From Spirosoma telluris (lineage in GTDB: Bacteria > Bacteroidota > Bacteroidia > Cytophagales > Spirosomataceae): 64,000 bases of DNA. The position numbers and the translations under genes were made by a program. Positions 28,266 to 37,364 of this stretch are shown piece after piece. Where the stretch lies: NCBI GenBank assembly GCA_003259005.1, contig QLII01000001.1:6625001-6689000 (forward strand), in the 5' to 3' direction. The notes below the pieces were generated by a model. It saw only the letters and a list, made by a program, of their open reading frames with translations, did not search any database and was not told where the DNA came from. How positions within the stretch are numbered: position 1 is the first letter of the stretch; every line of letters begins with the position of its first letter.

Positions 28266-28907
28266 GTGAACCACCTCTTCCCTTATATCGAACGGACGTT
28301 GCTGCATCCTGGCGTGACGATCAACGAGCAATATGACGCACTTGATGAGGTAACTCAACTAGGGATGGCCGGACTGACAGTTGCGCCCTTTTGGGTGAAG
28401 AAGTTTCGACGGGAATTAGGTGATACCCATCCGGCAGTTCTTTCGACAGTTATTGGGTATCCCTTTGGTTATCAGCGTACGGAAGCCAAGCAGATTGAAA
28501 TTGAGTGGGCGTTGAAAGACGGAGCCAGTGAAATTGAAGTCGTTCTGAATACGTCAGCCTTGTTCTCTCCATCTTCGGTATGGCTCAAAATTGAACTCGC
28601 TAAACTGGTTGCACTGGTTCATGCACAGGAGAAATTCTTCACCGTCATTCTGGAATCCTCGTTGCTCGGCCCAGAGCAGCTTCAGAAGATGGTAAAACTG
28701 GCTGCCGATGCTGGAGTTGATTTTATCAAAAATGCAACTGGAGCTTTACCCGTTACTTTTTCGCTAGAGGCTGCTCTCCAATTTCGCCAATTAGTACCCC
28801 GTTCGGTAGGGGTTAAATTAGTCGCTGATGGCGCTACTGAGCAACAGATGGAAGAGTTGGTTGCGAGAGGGGTGGAACGGATCTCGTTAAGTACCATTTT
28901 TGTGTAA
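28266..28907 (+). CDS. deoC: Deoxyribose-phosphate aldolase (DeoC) family protein
   Basis: This is a 213-residue TIM-barrel protein. It has the Schiff-base Lys segment DFIKNATGALP and a second active-site Lys in GVKLVADG, as in DeoC, which cleaves 2-deoxyribose-5-phosphate to acetaldehyde and glyceraldehyde-3-phosphate. The segment EIEVVLNTSAL aligns with the usual EVDMVIN, putting Glu where E. coli DeoC has Asp102, and TGALP replaces STGF. These changes occur in a Bacteroidota branch of the family, so activity is likely but not certain. It begins 16 bases after a long inverted repeat and is followed by an unrelated gene. Confidence 0.8.
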   Translation: MNHLFPYIERTLLHPGVTINEQYDALDEVTQLGMAGLTVAPFWVKKFRRELGDTHPAVLSTVIGYPFGYQRTEAKQIEIEWALKDGASEIEVVLNTSALFSPSSVWLKIELAKLVALVHAQEKFFTVILESSLLGPEQLQKMVKLAADAGVDFIKNATGALPVTFSLEAALQFRQLVPRSVGVKLVADGATEQQMEELVARGVERISLSTIFV

Positions 28908-28976
28908 AATGGTACTGGATTTTTGGGCTCATAAGACATTTTTATAATTTGCGGCTGATGTTTAACCCCGCACTTT

Positions 28977-30424
28977 ATGAAACTTATTCTTTTTCTTCTT
29001 TGCTTTTCATCGGCCATTGCCCAACAAACAGTCTATCAATCCTTTGAAGTCGATAGTACTGCCGAGCCTCGTGGCGGCACTCCCTTTCTGAATACGTTTC
29101 TACAAACGAATCTACGGAAACCGACAGCTGCCGCAGCAAAGGGCATTGGTGGACGCGTCATTGTTAGCGCTATTGTGGAGCCAGACGGAAGTGTATCGGA
29201 CGTAAAGGTTGTGAATAGTCTTCGCCCCGATTGCGACCGGGAGGCCATACGGGCCTTTAGCCTATTTAAGGCATGGAAACCTGGGTTTAAAGGAGGGAAG
29301 CCGGTGCGGCAGCAGATTACCACCGCCGTTCTGTTCAAACCAAATGCGCCGTTTATCTACAACAATGGGGCACGAATTAATTATTTTGACGCTGACAGGA
29401 AAGTGCTACCCGATAGCAGTGATAAGGCTCGGTATAAGCAGGCATTCCCCTTAGATAGCAACGGCTTTGCCAATGGCGACATTATTGTGTATAAAGGCAA
29501 AGGAGCGAACTGGAAAGAGGAGTATCGCACCCCTTTTGTTCGTCAGGTAAATGAGCCGATTGGGTTGTCGAGCCAATCAACTATTACGATCGGCTACCAG
29601 AACGCTAGCAAATTGTGGGATGGAGAGGTGCTAATGCTGAGTGAATCTGGGTCGATAATTAGCCAATTGCTTTATAAAAATGGTATGCCTACGGGCGCTG
29701 CTGTGAACTACAGTCCAAACGGGATTGTGTCTGATAAAAGAGAAGAATTCGAGGAAGGATTTACGGCCACATACTGGTATGATAATGGTCAGATCAGAGA
29801 AATGCGACTCACTAAAAAAGTAAAGCCAACCGAAAAGCCGACTCCAAGCACGGTTATGGCCTTTTGGACTTCCACAGGACAACAACTTGTCAAAGACGGT
29901 AATGGGCGAGCCGTTAATAAGGAGCAAATGCCATCCCGCGCTTACAGCATGGAGAAGACAACGCTCATTGAGGAAGGACTTTATGAAAACGGCCTTAAAC
30001 AAGGACTCTGGACGGGCCGCTATACGGATGGCTCCTATTTTTATGAAGAAAATTATGACAAAGGCATCTGTTCAGGGGGAAAGCCCAAAGAGTGGGGAGA
30101 GATACGGTACATTATACTTCGCCGGAGCAACAGGCCGAGTTTAAGGGTGGAATGCAGGCATTGGGTCAATTTTTAAGTCAGACGTTACGATACCCCCCTG
30201 ATGCACAGCGATCCAGAGTACAGGGGCGAGTATTTGTGAGTTTCACCATCGATAAAGATGGAAGCGTTATGGATGTTCAAACGATGAACAAACTTGGTTA
30301 CGGCACCGATGAAGAGGCCGTATGGGTAGTGCAAAAAACGAGTGGACGATGGAAACCGGGTATGCAACGGGGAGAAGCGATTCGGATCAAGTACAATCTG
30401 CCCATTAATTTTACCCTTGATTAA
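28977..30424 (+). CDS. Periplasmic protein with two TonB-C domains flanking MORN-like repeats (frameshifted)
   Basis: A signal peptide (MKLILFLLCFSSAIAQ) precedes a first TonB C-terminal-like domain (GGRVIVSAIVEPDGSVSDVK; AFSLFKAWKPGFKGGKPV). A middle region follows with MORN-like tyrosine/glycine turns (LLYKNGMPTGAAVNYSPNG; YENGLKQGLWTGRYTDG), then a second TonB-C domain (FKGGMQALGQFLSQTLRYP; VFVSFTIDKDGSVMDVQ). A missing base near 30080-30085 splits the frame; restoring it gives 482 residues. TonB-C domains normally contact outer-membrane receptors, but here there is no membrane anchor, so the role is open. The gene starts 70 bases after deoC. Confidence 0.75.
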
Positions 30425-30446
30425 GGTTATTCAATAGGTATACGGA

Positions 30447-30473
30447 TTGAAACCCCATTTTTCGGTAAATTTG
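30447..30473 (+). promoter_or_regulatory. Promoter for gcvT (TTG-N16-TAAATTTG)
   Basis: A TTG at 30447-30449 and TAAATTTG at 30466-30473 fit the Bacteroidota promoter pattern with slightly short spacing. The ATG of gcvT lies 20 bases after it. No glycine riboswitch can fit in the 68-base gap. Confidence 0.45.
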
Positions 30474-30492
30474 CGGTATAACTCCTGCGTAC

Positions 30493-31592
30493 ATGTCGCT
30501 TAAGCAAGTCCCTCTCCATCACATTCATCAGAAACTAGGCGCTAAAATTGTGCCGTTTGCGGGCTTCGAGATGCCCGTTCGCTATTCTTCCGACCTCGAC
30601 GAACATAATACGGTTCGCAATGCGGTTGGTATTTTCGACGTCTCGCACATGGGCGAATTCATCCTCAAGGGCGAAGGCGCACTGGGCCTCATTCAGCGTG
30701 TGTCGGCCAACGATGCCAGTATTTTGTTTGATGGTAAAGTGCAATACAGCTACCTGCCCAATGGCCGGGGAGGTATTGTCGATGATCTGCTGGTATATCG
30801 AATCAGTGAGCTGGAATATATGCTTGTGGTCAATGCCTCGAACATCGAAAAAGACTGGAACTGGATTAGTCAGTACGCATCGGACTACGATCGTGACGAC
30901 GCACCGTTAACTATGGTCAATGTCTCCGACGATATGTGCCTGTTTGCGGTGCAGGGCCCCTGGCTGCCAAAGCCCTACAGTCGCTCACCAAGGCCGACCT
31001 CGATTCGATGGAGTATTACACCTTCGAGAAAACCGATTTTGCCGGATGTGCCAATGTAATCGTGTCGGCAACCGGCTATACGGGTGCGGGAGGCTTCGAA
31101 ATCTATGTGTCGAATGATCAGGCTGAGGATGTCTGGGCGGCTATTGTCAAAGCGGGCGAGCCTTACGGGCTTAAACCCATTGGTCTTGGCGCACGCGATA
31201 CGCTCCGGCTCGAAATGGGCTATAATCTCTACGGCAACGACATTACCGACGAAACCTCACCCATTGAAGCAGGACTCGGCTGGGTTACCAAATTCACCCA
31301 TGACTTCATTGATGCCGACCTGCTGAAAGCGCAGAAAACGCAGGGGGTACCCCGCAAATTAATTGGTTTCGAACTAGTTGATCGAGGGGTTCCCCGTGGT
31401 CATTACGAACTAACCGATGCCGACGGAAACCAGATTGGGGAAGTAACATCAGGAACACAATCACCCACGCTGGGTAAAGGCGTTGGGTTAGGCTACGTTC
31501 AAACGGCCTATAGCAAGCCCGGTTCCGAGATCTTCGTCAAAGTCCGCGACCGGCTGCTCAAAGCCCAGGTCGTTAAACCTCCCTTCGTTTAA
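30493..31592 (+). CDS. gcvT: Aminomethyltransferase, glycine cleavage T protein (frameshifted)
   Basis: The encoded protein is a tetrahydrofolate-dependent aminomethyltransferase. Motifs are VPFAGFEMPVRYSSD, GIFDVSHMGEF and, in the second half, VSATGYTGAGGFEIYV and LEMGYNLYGNDITDETSPIEAGLGW. One C is missing from the run at 30957-30960; with it the frame is continuous for 366 residues, the normal family length. GcvT transfers the methylene group of the aminomethyl-lipoyl H protein to tetrahydrofolate and releases ammonia. gcvH and gcvP are not nearby, as often seen in Bacteroidota. Confidence 0.93.
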
Positions 31593-31600
31593 AAATAATA

Positions 31601-31721
31601 TCTGAACCAGGATTTTTATGATTTAACTGACCGACTATGGTTTTAGCCTTCGGCTTTTGTTAAAGGCAAAACCATAAAAAATCATAGTCAGTCAGTTAAA
31701 TCATAAAAATCCCGGTTCAGA
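31601..31721. repeat. Long inverted repeat, 38-bp arms with two mismatches
   Basis: Arms 31601-31638 and 31684-31721 enclose a smaller nested hairpin (GGTTTTAGCC with GGCAAAACC). The whole structure fills the gap between gcvT and comB; its right end lies only nine bases before the comB start codon. Confidence 0.85.
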
Positions 31722-31730
31722 AACAGTTCT

Positions 31731-32444
31731 ATGAAACAAATTGACGTTTGCTTTACCCCCGATTTATTACACCTCCACACATTCGAGAACACCATTGTCG
31801 TTGTGGCTGATGTATTCCGGGCAACTTCGTGCATGGTCACGGCGTTTGCTTACGGTGTCAATAGTATCACACCCGTTGCCACGATTGAAGAATGCCAGCA
31901 GTTGCAGGAGCGGGGCTATTTGGCTGCTGCCGAGCGAAACGCCCGTAAGGTTGATGGATTTGAGTTAGACAATTCACCGTTCACGTATATGGACGAGCGC
32001 ATCCGGGGTGCAAACGTTGCCATGACCACTACGAATGGCACGCTGGCGATAACCAAATCAAGATCGGCCGTGAAAGTATTGGTGGGGGCATTCCTGAATT
32101 TAGATGCCATTGTGCGTTTCCTAAAGACAGAACGCTACGACGTTATGGTGCTTTGTGCAGGCTGGAAAGGACGTGTTAATCTGGAAGATACACTCTTTGC
32201 CGGGGCCCTGGTCGATCGGCTGAAAGACAGTTATGCGATGGCCGAAGACAGTGCTATTATGGCATGGCGGCTTTATGCCCAGGGGAAAGACAACCTGATT
32301 GGCTATATGTCGAACGCATCGCACATCCGCCGTCTCCAGCGGCTGGGTATTCAGAAAGACATTGCTTACTGTCTGCAACACGATCTGTATGATGTGATTC
32401 CGGTATTACGGGGAAGCTCGTTAGTGAGTATGGAAGTGAAATAG
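31731..32444 (+). CDS. comB: 2-phosphosulfolactate phosphatase (ComB family)
   Basis: This is a 237-residue protein with ComB signatures: VVVADVFRATSCMVTAFAYG near residue 25, LDNSPFTY, the TTNGTLAITK segment and VLCAGWKGRVNLEDTLFAGAL. ComB removes phosphate from 2-phospho-3-sulfolactate to give sulfolactate, known from coenzyme M synthesis in archaea. Bacteria of this group do not make coenzyme M; sulfolactate, or a linked route to cysteate, may instead feed sulfonolipid synthesis known in Cytophagales. That role is inferred; ComA and capnine synthase genes are not in the window. Confidence 0.9.
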   Translation: MKQIDVCFTPDLLHLHTFENTIVVVADVFRATSCMVTAFAYGVNSITPVATIEECQQLQERGYLAAAERNARKVDGFELDNSPFTYMDERIRGANVAMTTTNGTLAITKSRSAVKVLVGAFLNLDAIVRFLKTERYDVMVLCAGWKGRVNLEDTLFAGALVDRLKDSYAMAEDSAIMAWRLYAQGKDNLIGYMSNASHIRRLQRLGIQKDIAYCLQHDLYDVIPVLRGSSLVSMEVK

Positions 32445-32480
32445 AGAGGGCGGCTTTCTGAGCTATTTCAAGAGTAGTAC

Positions 32481-32542
32481 CCTGAAATTTCAGTATAAAA
32501 AAGGAGCCTTGTAAGGCTCCTTTTTTATACTGAAATTTCAGG
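32481..32542. terminator. Bidirectional terminator, 30-bp perfect palindrome
   Basis: Arms 32481-32510 and 32513-32542 are exact reverse complements with only two bases between. The inner part GGAGCC/GGCTCC followed by a run of six T (and preceded by six A) is a classical intrinsic terminator in both directions between convergent comB and the acyl carrier protein gene. Confidence 0.9.
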
Positions 32543-32577
32543 AAGAAAAGAGGTAATCGACATCACTGAAAATAAAA

Positions 32578-32856
32578 TCAGGCCACTGCCTGCTCTCCTT
32601 GCAAATAGGTCAATACGCCTTTCAGGGTGGTTAGTTTATCATAATCTTCATCAGGAATACGAATGCCGAATTCCTGCTCAAGTTGCATAATCAGGTCAAC
32701 CGAATCCAGACTGTCCAAACCCAAATCGCGGGCAAAATGAGTTTGTTCGGTGATGGCGGTTTCGGGTACACCAAAACCACTCAGGATCTCAATAACTCGC
32801 TCTTTCATCATACGATTTGTGTTTTGCAGCCCATTGATTTTATATAGAGAAGTCAT
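32578..32856 (-). CDS. Acyl carrier protein
   Basis: This is a small acidic four-helix protein with the phosphopantetheine attachment motif GLDSLDSVDL, where the Ser of DSL carries the prosthetic group, and the following helix IMQLEQEFGIRIPDED. The full frame from ATG 32856 encodes 92 residues. A start at one of the two Met codons at about residues 16-17 (near 32811) gives 76-77 residues, closer to typical ACPs, and is equally plausible. No fatty-acid or polyketide genes are adjacent, so it may be a second, specialised ACP. Confidence 0.88.
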   Translation of the reverse strand: MTSLYKINGLQNTNRMMKERVIEILSGFGVPETAITEQTHFARDLGLDSLDSVDLIMQLEQEFGIRIPDEDYDKLTTLKGVLTYLQGEQAVA

Positions 32857-32912
32857 TTTTGTGGCGGTTTAGTATGTAGATGATCGAAATTTTAACTCTT
32901 TTTAATTGACCG

Positions 32913-32976
32913 GTCATTTGTTGTCATGAATAGTTTATGATTTAATAACGAATGACTATTCATGACAACAAATGAC
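32913..32976. repeat. Inverted repeat, 22-bp perfect arms
   Basis: Arms 32913-32934 and 32955-32976 are exact reverse complements around 20 bases. It lies between the tolC-like gene stop (32989) and the start of the acyl carrier protein gene, both on the minus strand. Confidence 0.85.
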
Positions 32977-32988
32977 TAGGAATAGTGA

Positions 32989-34320
32989 CTAAAACAACGG
33001 TTCACCCAGGAGTCGTTTTAATTCCAACTGATTTAGCATGAGTTGATATTGGAAATTCAGGCGACCCAACTCGGCTTCTTCTACACCTGTTTCTGCACTT
33101 TGCAACTCAACATTCGTGATCACGCCATTGCGCAACCGGGCGTTGGCTATTTGCAGGGCTTTCTGGGATTGTTCTACCTGTGTTTCGAGGTTAGCCAACC
33201 GGGTCTGGTTACTCCGAATATCGGCGTTGAGTTGAGCAATACTTTGCCGAACCTGTGCATTAGCATTCTCAACCGCATATTGACTGGCGCTCAAATTGAG
33301 TTGAGCCGCCTGATTCTGTAACTGATACCGCTTACCTGAATAGATGGGTACCGTGAGCGATACGCCAGCCGCAATGTTAAATCGGGGCGTGTTAATTTCG
33401 GGCAGATACCCATTCCGAAAACCGGCTGAACCAGAAAAACTAAGATTAGGCCGATTGCCTAAATTGTTGACCAGAACATCGGTTTCAGCCTGCCGAACGC
33501 GATCCTGAGCCAGTTGCACATCTTTATTGCCGGTTAATGCGGTTTGAGCATCATTGGCTAATGCAAAGGTTTGGGTAGGGGTGCGACCGGCCATGGCTTC
33601 CAGTGTAAACTGTTCAACGGCTCGACTAATGTCTGGAGTGGGATTTCCTGTTAAATAGGTCAATACCGCTAATTGACGCTCTAGTTGATTTTGAATTTCA
33701 ATCTTCCGGTTCTGTGCCGATTTCACCCGAACTTGTTGCGTGAGTACGTCATATTGGAGCGCATCGCCATTTTGTAGACGCGTAGCTAACAAACGCACAT
33801 TGGCACTGGCCGTGCGGATCACCGAATCCTGTACGGCTAAACTCCGTTGCAGGAAACCTACCCCATAATAAGCTGCTGCCACCTGATAAGCCAGGCTTTG
33901 CTGCGTAATTTCCAGACTCCGGCGCAGTACCTGCACATTATCGGTAGCCTGCCGCACCGCAGCATTGGTTCGGCCCCAGTCGTAAATCGTTTGCCCAACG
34001 CCAACACTGGCATTCACGTTATGGTTCGGCTGAAACTGAATTGTCCGATTGACACCATCGACCGGAAGCGTAGCCTTGGCAACCGGGGTTAGGTATTGAT
34101 ACGAAGCAGTACCCGATACCGTAGGTTTCATGGCCGTGCGGGTAATATCGACCCGTAATTCGTTGGCCTGAATTTGCTGTTGTTGTTGTTTCAGCACCGG
34201 ATAATTTGCATTAGCCTGTTGAACCAGAGCCCGCAAATCGTCGGGAAGTTGTGCAGGCTGATTCTGCGCCTGCGTGGCAACCGACAGAATTAGGAAAATA
34301 GGTATGAAGTAGAGTTTCAT
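32989..34320 (-). CDS. TolC-family outer membrane efflux protein
   Basis: The ATG at 34320 gives a signal peptide (MKLYFIPIFLILSVATQAQ) and 443 residues. The two outer-membrane efflux protein repeats are visible, each with long heptad-rich helices rich in Gln, Asn and Ala (VDITRTAMKPTVSGTASYQY; ARLRNGVITNVELQSAETGV). As in TolC, a trimer would form a beta barrel with a periplasmic alpha tunnel. It is the last gene of a three-gene minus-strand set (HlyD, MFS, TolC) and forms the outer-membrane exit of that pump. Confidence 0.9.
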   Translation of the reverse strand: MKLYFIPIFLILSVATQAQNQPAQLPDDLRALVQQANANYPVLKQQQQQIQANELRVDITRTAMKPTVSGTASYQYLTPVAKATLPVDGVNRTIQFQPNHNVNASVGVGQTIYDWGRTNAAVRQATDNVQVLRRSLEITQQSLAYQVAAAYYGVGFLQRSLAVQDSVIRTASANVRLLATRLQNGDALQYDVLTQQVRVKSAQNRKIEIQNQLERQLAVLTYLTGNPTPDISRAVEQFTLEAMAGRTPTQTFALANDAQTALTGNKDVQLAQDRVRQAETDVLVNNLGNRPNLSFSGSAGFRNGYLPEINTPRFNIAAGVSLTVPIYSGKRYQLQNQAAQLNLSASQYAVENANAQVRQSIAQLNADIRSNQTRLANLETQVEQSQKALQIANARLRNGVITNVELQSAETGVEEAELGRLNFQYQLMLNQLELKRLLGEPLF

Positions 34321-34392
34321 AATTTCTGAGTCAAGCTTATTACCTGGCCGTGTAAGTGGTTGATGGGCCAAGCCGGAGCTTGGCCCAGATAG

Positions 34393-35955
34393 TTAGTGAG
34401 ATGAATCGGCAATGGCTTTGGCGGTAGCCGCATCCATCTTCTTGCTTTTTAATAAGAATAATAGCGGGAACGAGACAACGAAAAACAGGCCTGCCAATTT
34501 GAATGTATCCAGGTAGGAAAGCATCAAGGCCTGTCGTGAAATAATCAGATCAAGGTTTTTGTAGGCTCCGGTTGCGGCATCAAAGACATTGACTCCCTTT
34601 GCGATCAAAGCCTGCGTCATAGCAGTTATGCGCTCAGTTGTCAGCATGTCGCCCGGTTGCAGATGCGTAACTAGATCGCCCCGGTGAACGGCCGTTCGTT
34701 GCGTAACGTAGGTATTCGTAATCGCAACTCCGAAGGCACCACCCACCTGCCGCATCATGTTAACAATCGCAATGCCAGTAGGTAACTCCCGGGGTGTCAG
34801 TGTCGCAACCGACTGGTTAATGAGCGGTACATTCACAAATGCCAATCCGATGCCTCTGATAATGAGTGCCGTAATAAAGTCGCCGTCCGAAGCATTCATG
34901 TTGTAGGTAGACATGATGAAGCAGAAGCTGGAAAAGGCAACATAGCCCACGGCAACAAGCAATCTGGGCGATTTTCCAGTAGCCAGTAATCGCCCAACAA
35001 GCGCAAACATCGGTAACGTAACAAGTCCACCCGGAATCAGGAGTTTGCCGGTCTGTGTGGCCGTTAAGCCAACAATGCGTTGGGCAAATAGTGGATATAA
35101 CAGAACCGATGTAAACAGACCATAGCCTATAACAACCATAAGAATGGAGCCGATAGCCAGGTTTCTGTTTTTCAGCGCACGGAGATCTACGACAGGGTCT
35201 TTGGTGGCCCTGAGCTCCCACCAGATGAAGAGTGGAATGGCAACGACAGCGGCAACTGTCAGCCAAAGAATTGCTTTGCTATCAAACCAGTCATCGGCTT
35301 CGCCCCGCTCCAGTACATATTGCAAACTCCCGATGCCAACTGCCAGTAGCAGAATGCCCATCTGGTCAATATTGATGGCTTTGCGGTCAATATTCTTTTC
35401 GTCTTCTTTCTTGTCGATAAAGGCTATACTCAGAAATACGGCTGCGATGCCAATGGGAACGTTGATATAAAACATCCAGCTCCAATGGTAATTATCGATG
35501 ATAAAACCACCCAGCGTAGGACCCAGCGTAGGACCAAGTACAATACCCATCCCGAACAAGGCCGAAGCAAGAGGACGCTGTGAGGGCGGGAATGAATCAT
35601 ACATTAAGCCCTGCGAAGTCGAGAGTAGAGCACCACCACCGATACCTTGTAAAAACCGAAAGAAAACCAGTACCCAAAGGTTATCCGCGAAACCACATCC
35701 ATAAGACGCAATCGTGAACAGGATAATGGACCCGACATAATAATTCTTACGACCAAAATACCGTTGCAGGAAGCCCGTCATCGGTATCACAATGACGTTG
35801 GCAATAGCATAGGCAGTTACTACCCACGCTACATCTTCAATCGTAACGCCGAGATTACCGGCAATGTCAGTCAGGCCGACATTCACGATTGAGGTATCAA
35901 TTAATTCAAGAATGGCTGCTGAAATAGCTGTCACAACGATAATCCACCGTTTCAA
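34393..35955 (-). CDS. DHA2-type MFS drug transporter (EmrB/QacA family)
   Basis: This is a 520-residue polytopic protein with about 14 transmembrane helices. Typical DHA2 motifs are LELIDTSIVNVGLTDIAG (motif D1), the loop GFLQRYFGRKNYY (motif A), and GIVLGPTLGPTLGGFI (motif C, antiporter). EmrB-type transporters use the proton gradient to move hydrophobic drugs or fatty acids into an EmrA-TolC channel. It lies 72 bases upstream of the tolC-like gene and downstream of hlyD on the same strand, consistent with a tripartite pump. Confidence 0.92.
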   Translation of the reverse strand: MKRWIIVVTAISAAILELIDTSIVNVGLTDIAGNLGVTIEDVAWVVTAYAIANVIVIPMTGFLQRYFGRKNYYVGSIILFTIASYGCGFADNLWVLVFFRFLQGIGGGALLSTSQGLMYDSFPPSQRPLASALFGMGIVLGPTLGPTLGGFIIDNYHWSWMFYINVPIGIAAVFLSIAFIDKKEDEKNIDRKAINIDQMGILLLAVGIGSLQYVLERGEADDWFDSKAILWLTVAAVVAIPLFIWWELRATKDPVVDLRALKNRNLAIGSILMVVIGYGLFTSVLLYPLFAQRIVGLTATQTGKLLIPGGLVTLPMFALVGRLLATGKSPRLLVAVGYVAFSSFCFIMSTYNMNASDGDFITALIIRGIGLAFVNVPLINQSVATLTPRELPTGIAIVNMMRQVGGAFGVAITNTYVTQRTAVHRGDLVTHLQPGDMLTTERITAMTQALIAKGVNVFDAATGAYKNLDLIISRQALMLSYLDTFKLAGLFFVVSFPLLFLLKSKKMDAATAKAIADSSH

Positions 35956-36010
35956 TCCGGTAGGTACGTTTGCCTGGACTGGGGAGCCAACGTCTGAGTT
36001 GCCATGTTCT

Positions 36011-36136
36011 TAATGAATAATGGATAACGAACCGCGCGGGCGGTCCCGAATTGATAATGAATGGGGTATATGAAGTATGACTGAAGTCTAAGATTCTGAC
36101 ATCCAGTCATTATTCATTTTACATTATCCATTACTT
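36011..36136. repeat. Degenerate inverted repeat of the ATAATG class with nested GC hairpin
   Basis: TAATGAATAATGGATAA-like words on the left and their complements near 36108-36132 on the right form an imperfect hairpin. Nested inside is the 13-base GC element 36031-36043, the reverse complement of 23889-23901. It lies between hlyD and the MFS gene, so internal termination or RNA processing in the pump operon is possible. Confidence 0.5.
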
Positions 36137-37249
36137 TGCTACTCGAACCTCAGCATCTACACTCAGACCTGCCCGCAGTTGATTTTTGTATTTCTCTGGA
36201 TTCAGGATCTCGATTTTCACGGGTACACGCTGCGTAATTTTTACGAAGTTTCCTGAAGCGTTATCAGCAGGCAGAAGCGCAAACTTTGCTCCGGTCGCAT
36301 CTGACAAAGACGATACACGACCCTTGATGTCCAGATCAGGATAAGCGTCTAACTTGATGTCCACCTCCTGGCCCAGTTGCATTTTCTCCAACTGGGTTTC
36401 TTTGAAGTTCGCAACAACCCAGAATGTCGAATCGGCAACGATCGTAAACAGATTCTGGCCGGGTTGTACATACTGACCAACTACTACGTTCTTGCGGCCA
36501 ATTTTACCCGCAATTGGAGCCGCCAGCCGGGCATATCCTACTTTCAGTTTGGCGTTGTCGATAGCTGCCTGCTTCACTTTCAGCACCGCCTGTATTTTCT
36601 GAATATTGGCCTGGGCTTTGGCAATACCGGCCTGCGCTACGCTTTCTGATGTTTTAGCGAGGCTAATCTGCTCGACATTTGCATTGTACTGTCCTGCCTG
36701 GATCTCCACATTGTTCTGCGAGTCTTCCAGTTGCTTTTTAGTCAGCGATTGCTCTTTGTAAAGATTCTGGTCGCGTTGCAAATCCTGCTGGGCTTTATTT
36801 CGCCGAATAGCCTGCACTTGTGCATTCGACTGGGCAACGCGGGCGTTCTGGACTACATTGCGGGCAGTAGCCTGCGCATTTTGTAGATCAGCCCGGGCAG
36901 TTTCGAGGTCGGCCAGTGATTGCTGATAATCAGCTTCGGCTTGGGCCAACGCTACATCGTATTCCTGGGGGTCGATTGTTACGAGTTGTTGGCCCTGTTT
37001 TACGTTGGCATAATCATCTACATTAACTGACGTTACGTAGCCCGCTACCCGGGCGAGTACTGGAGCCGAATTGCCTTCAATCTGTGCATTATCGGTTGTT
37101 TCGTATTGTTGGCTGTGCCGAAATGCCTGATAGCCAAAATAGCCTCCTACGAGTAAGACGAGGCCAATGATGATACGGGGCAGGTAGGTTTGCAGCGCAC
37201 TCTTTTCTTCTGTAATTGTTTCCATCGGGGTTGCCGTTGTCGTTGCCAT
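36131..37249 (-). CDS. HlyD/EmrA-family membrane fusion protein
   Basis: The start is set at ATG 37249 (MATTTATPMET), giving 372 residues. An upstream in-frame Met would place 18 poorly typical residues before it and approach the operator region. One transmembrane helix (PRIIIGLVLLVGGYFGYQAF, about 24-43) anchors the protein. The biotinyl-lipoyl-like half motifs are TDNAQIEGNSAPVLARVAGY and LAAPIAGKIGRKNVVVGQY, separated by a long alpha-helical hairpin (about 110-230). This periplasmic adaptor links the DHA2 transporter to TolC. It is the first gene of the pump set and is divergent from the marR gene across three operator copies. Confidence 0.9.
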   Translation of the reverse strand: MATTTATPMETITEEKSALQTYLPRIIIGLVLLVGGYFGYQAFRHSQQYETTDNAQIEGNSAPVLARVAGYVTSVNVDDYANVKQGQQLVTIDPQEYDVALAQAEADYQQSLADLETARADLQNAQATARNVVQNARVAQSNAQVQAIRRNKAQQDLQRDQNLYKEQSLTKKQLEDSQNNVEIQAGQYNANVEQISLAKTSESVAQAGIAKAQANIQKIQAVLKVKQAAIDNAKLKVGYARLAAPIAGKIGRKNVVVGQYVQPGQNLFTIVADSTFWVVANFKETQLEKMQLGQEVDIKLDAYPDLDIKGRVSSLSDATGAKFALLPADNASGNFVKITQRVPVKIEILNPEKYKNQLRAGLSVDAEVRVAK

Positions 37250-37297
37250 GGCGTTAAATCCGCTAGCGGTTATGTATGCTGGGTGAACAAATTGAAT

Positions 37298-37364
37298 AGT
37301 CAACTTGTTTGACTAATGGGTACAAAAGTAAACTAGGTTGACTATGAAGTCAAGTAGGTTGACT
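37298..37364. promoter_or_regulatory. Three 17-bp MarR-type operators between the pump and marR
   Basis: Copies at 37298-37314, 37327-37343 and 37348-37364 share AGTcAA-N5-TTGACT, the second with one change in the left half. The third abuts a -7 type element TATATTTG (37364-37371) for the marR gene. The array sits in the divergent gap, so the MarR protein probably represses both its own gene and the pump operon. Confidence 0.65.

Noticed and set aside
30425..30492. Glycine riboswitch upstream of gcvT
   Set aside because: Only 68 bases are available and they hold a promoter-like element; a glycine aptamer would not fit.
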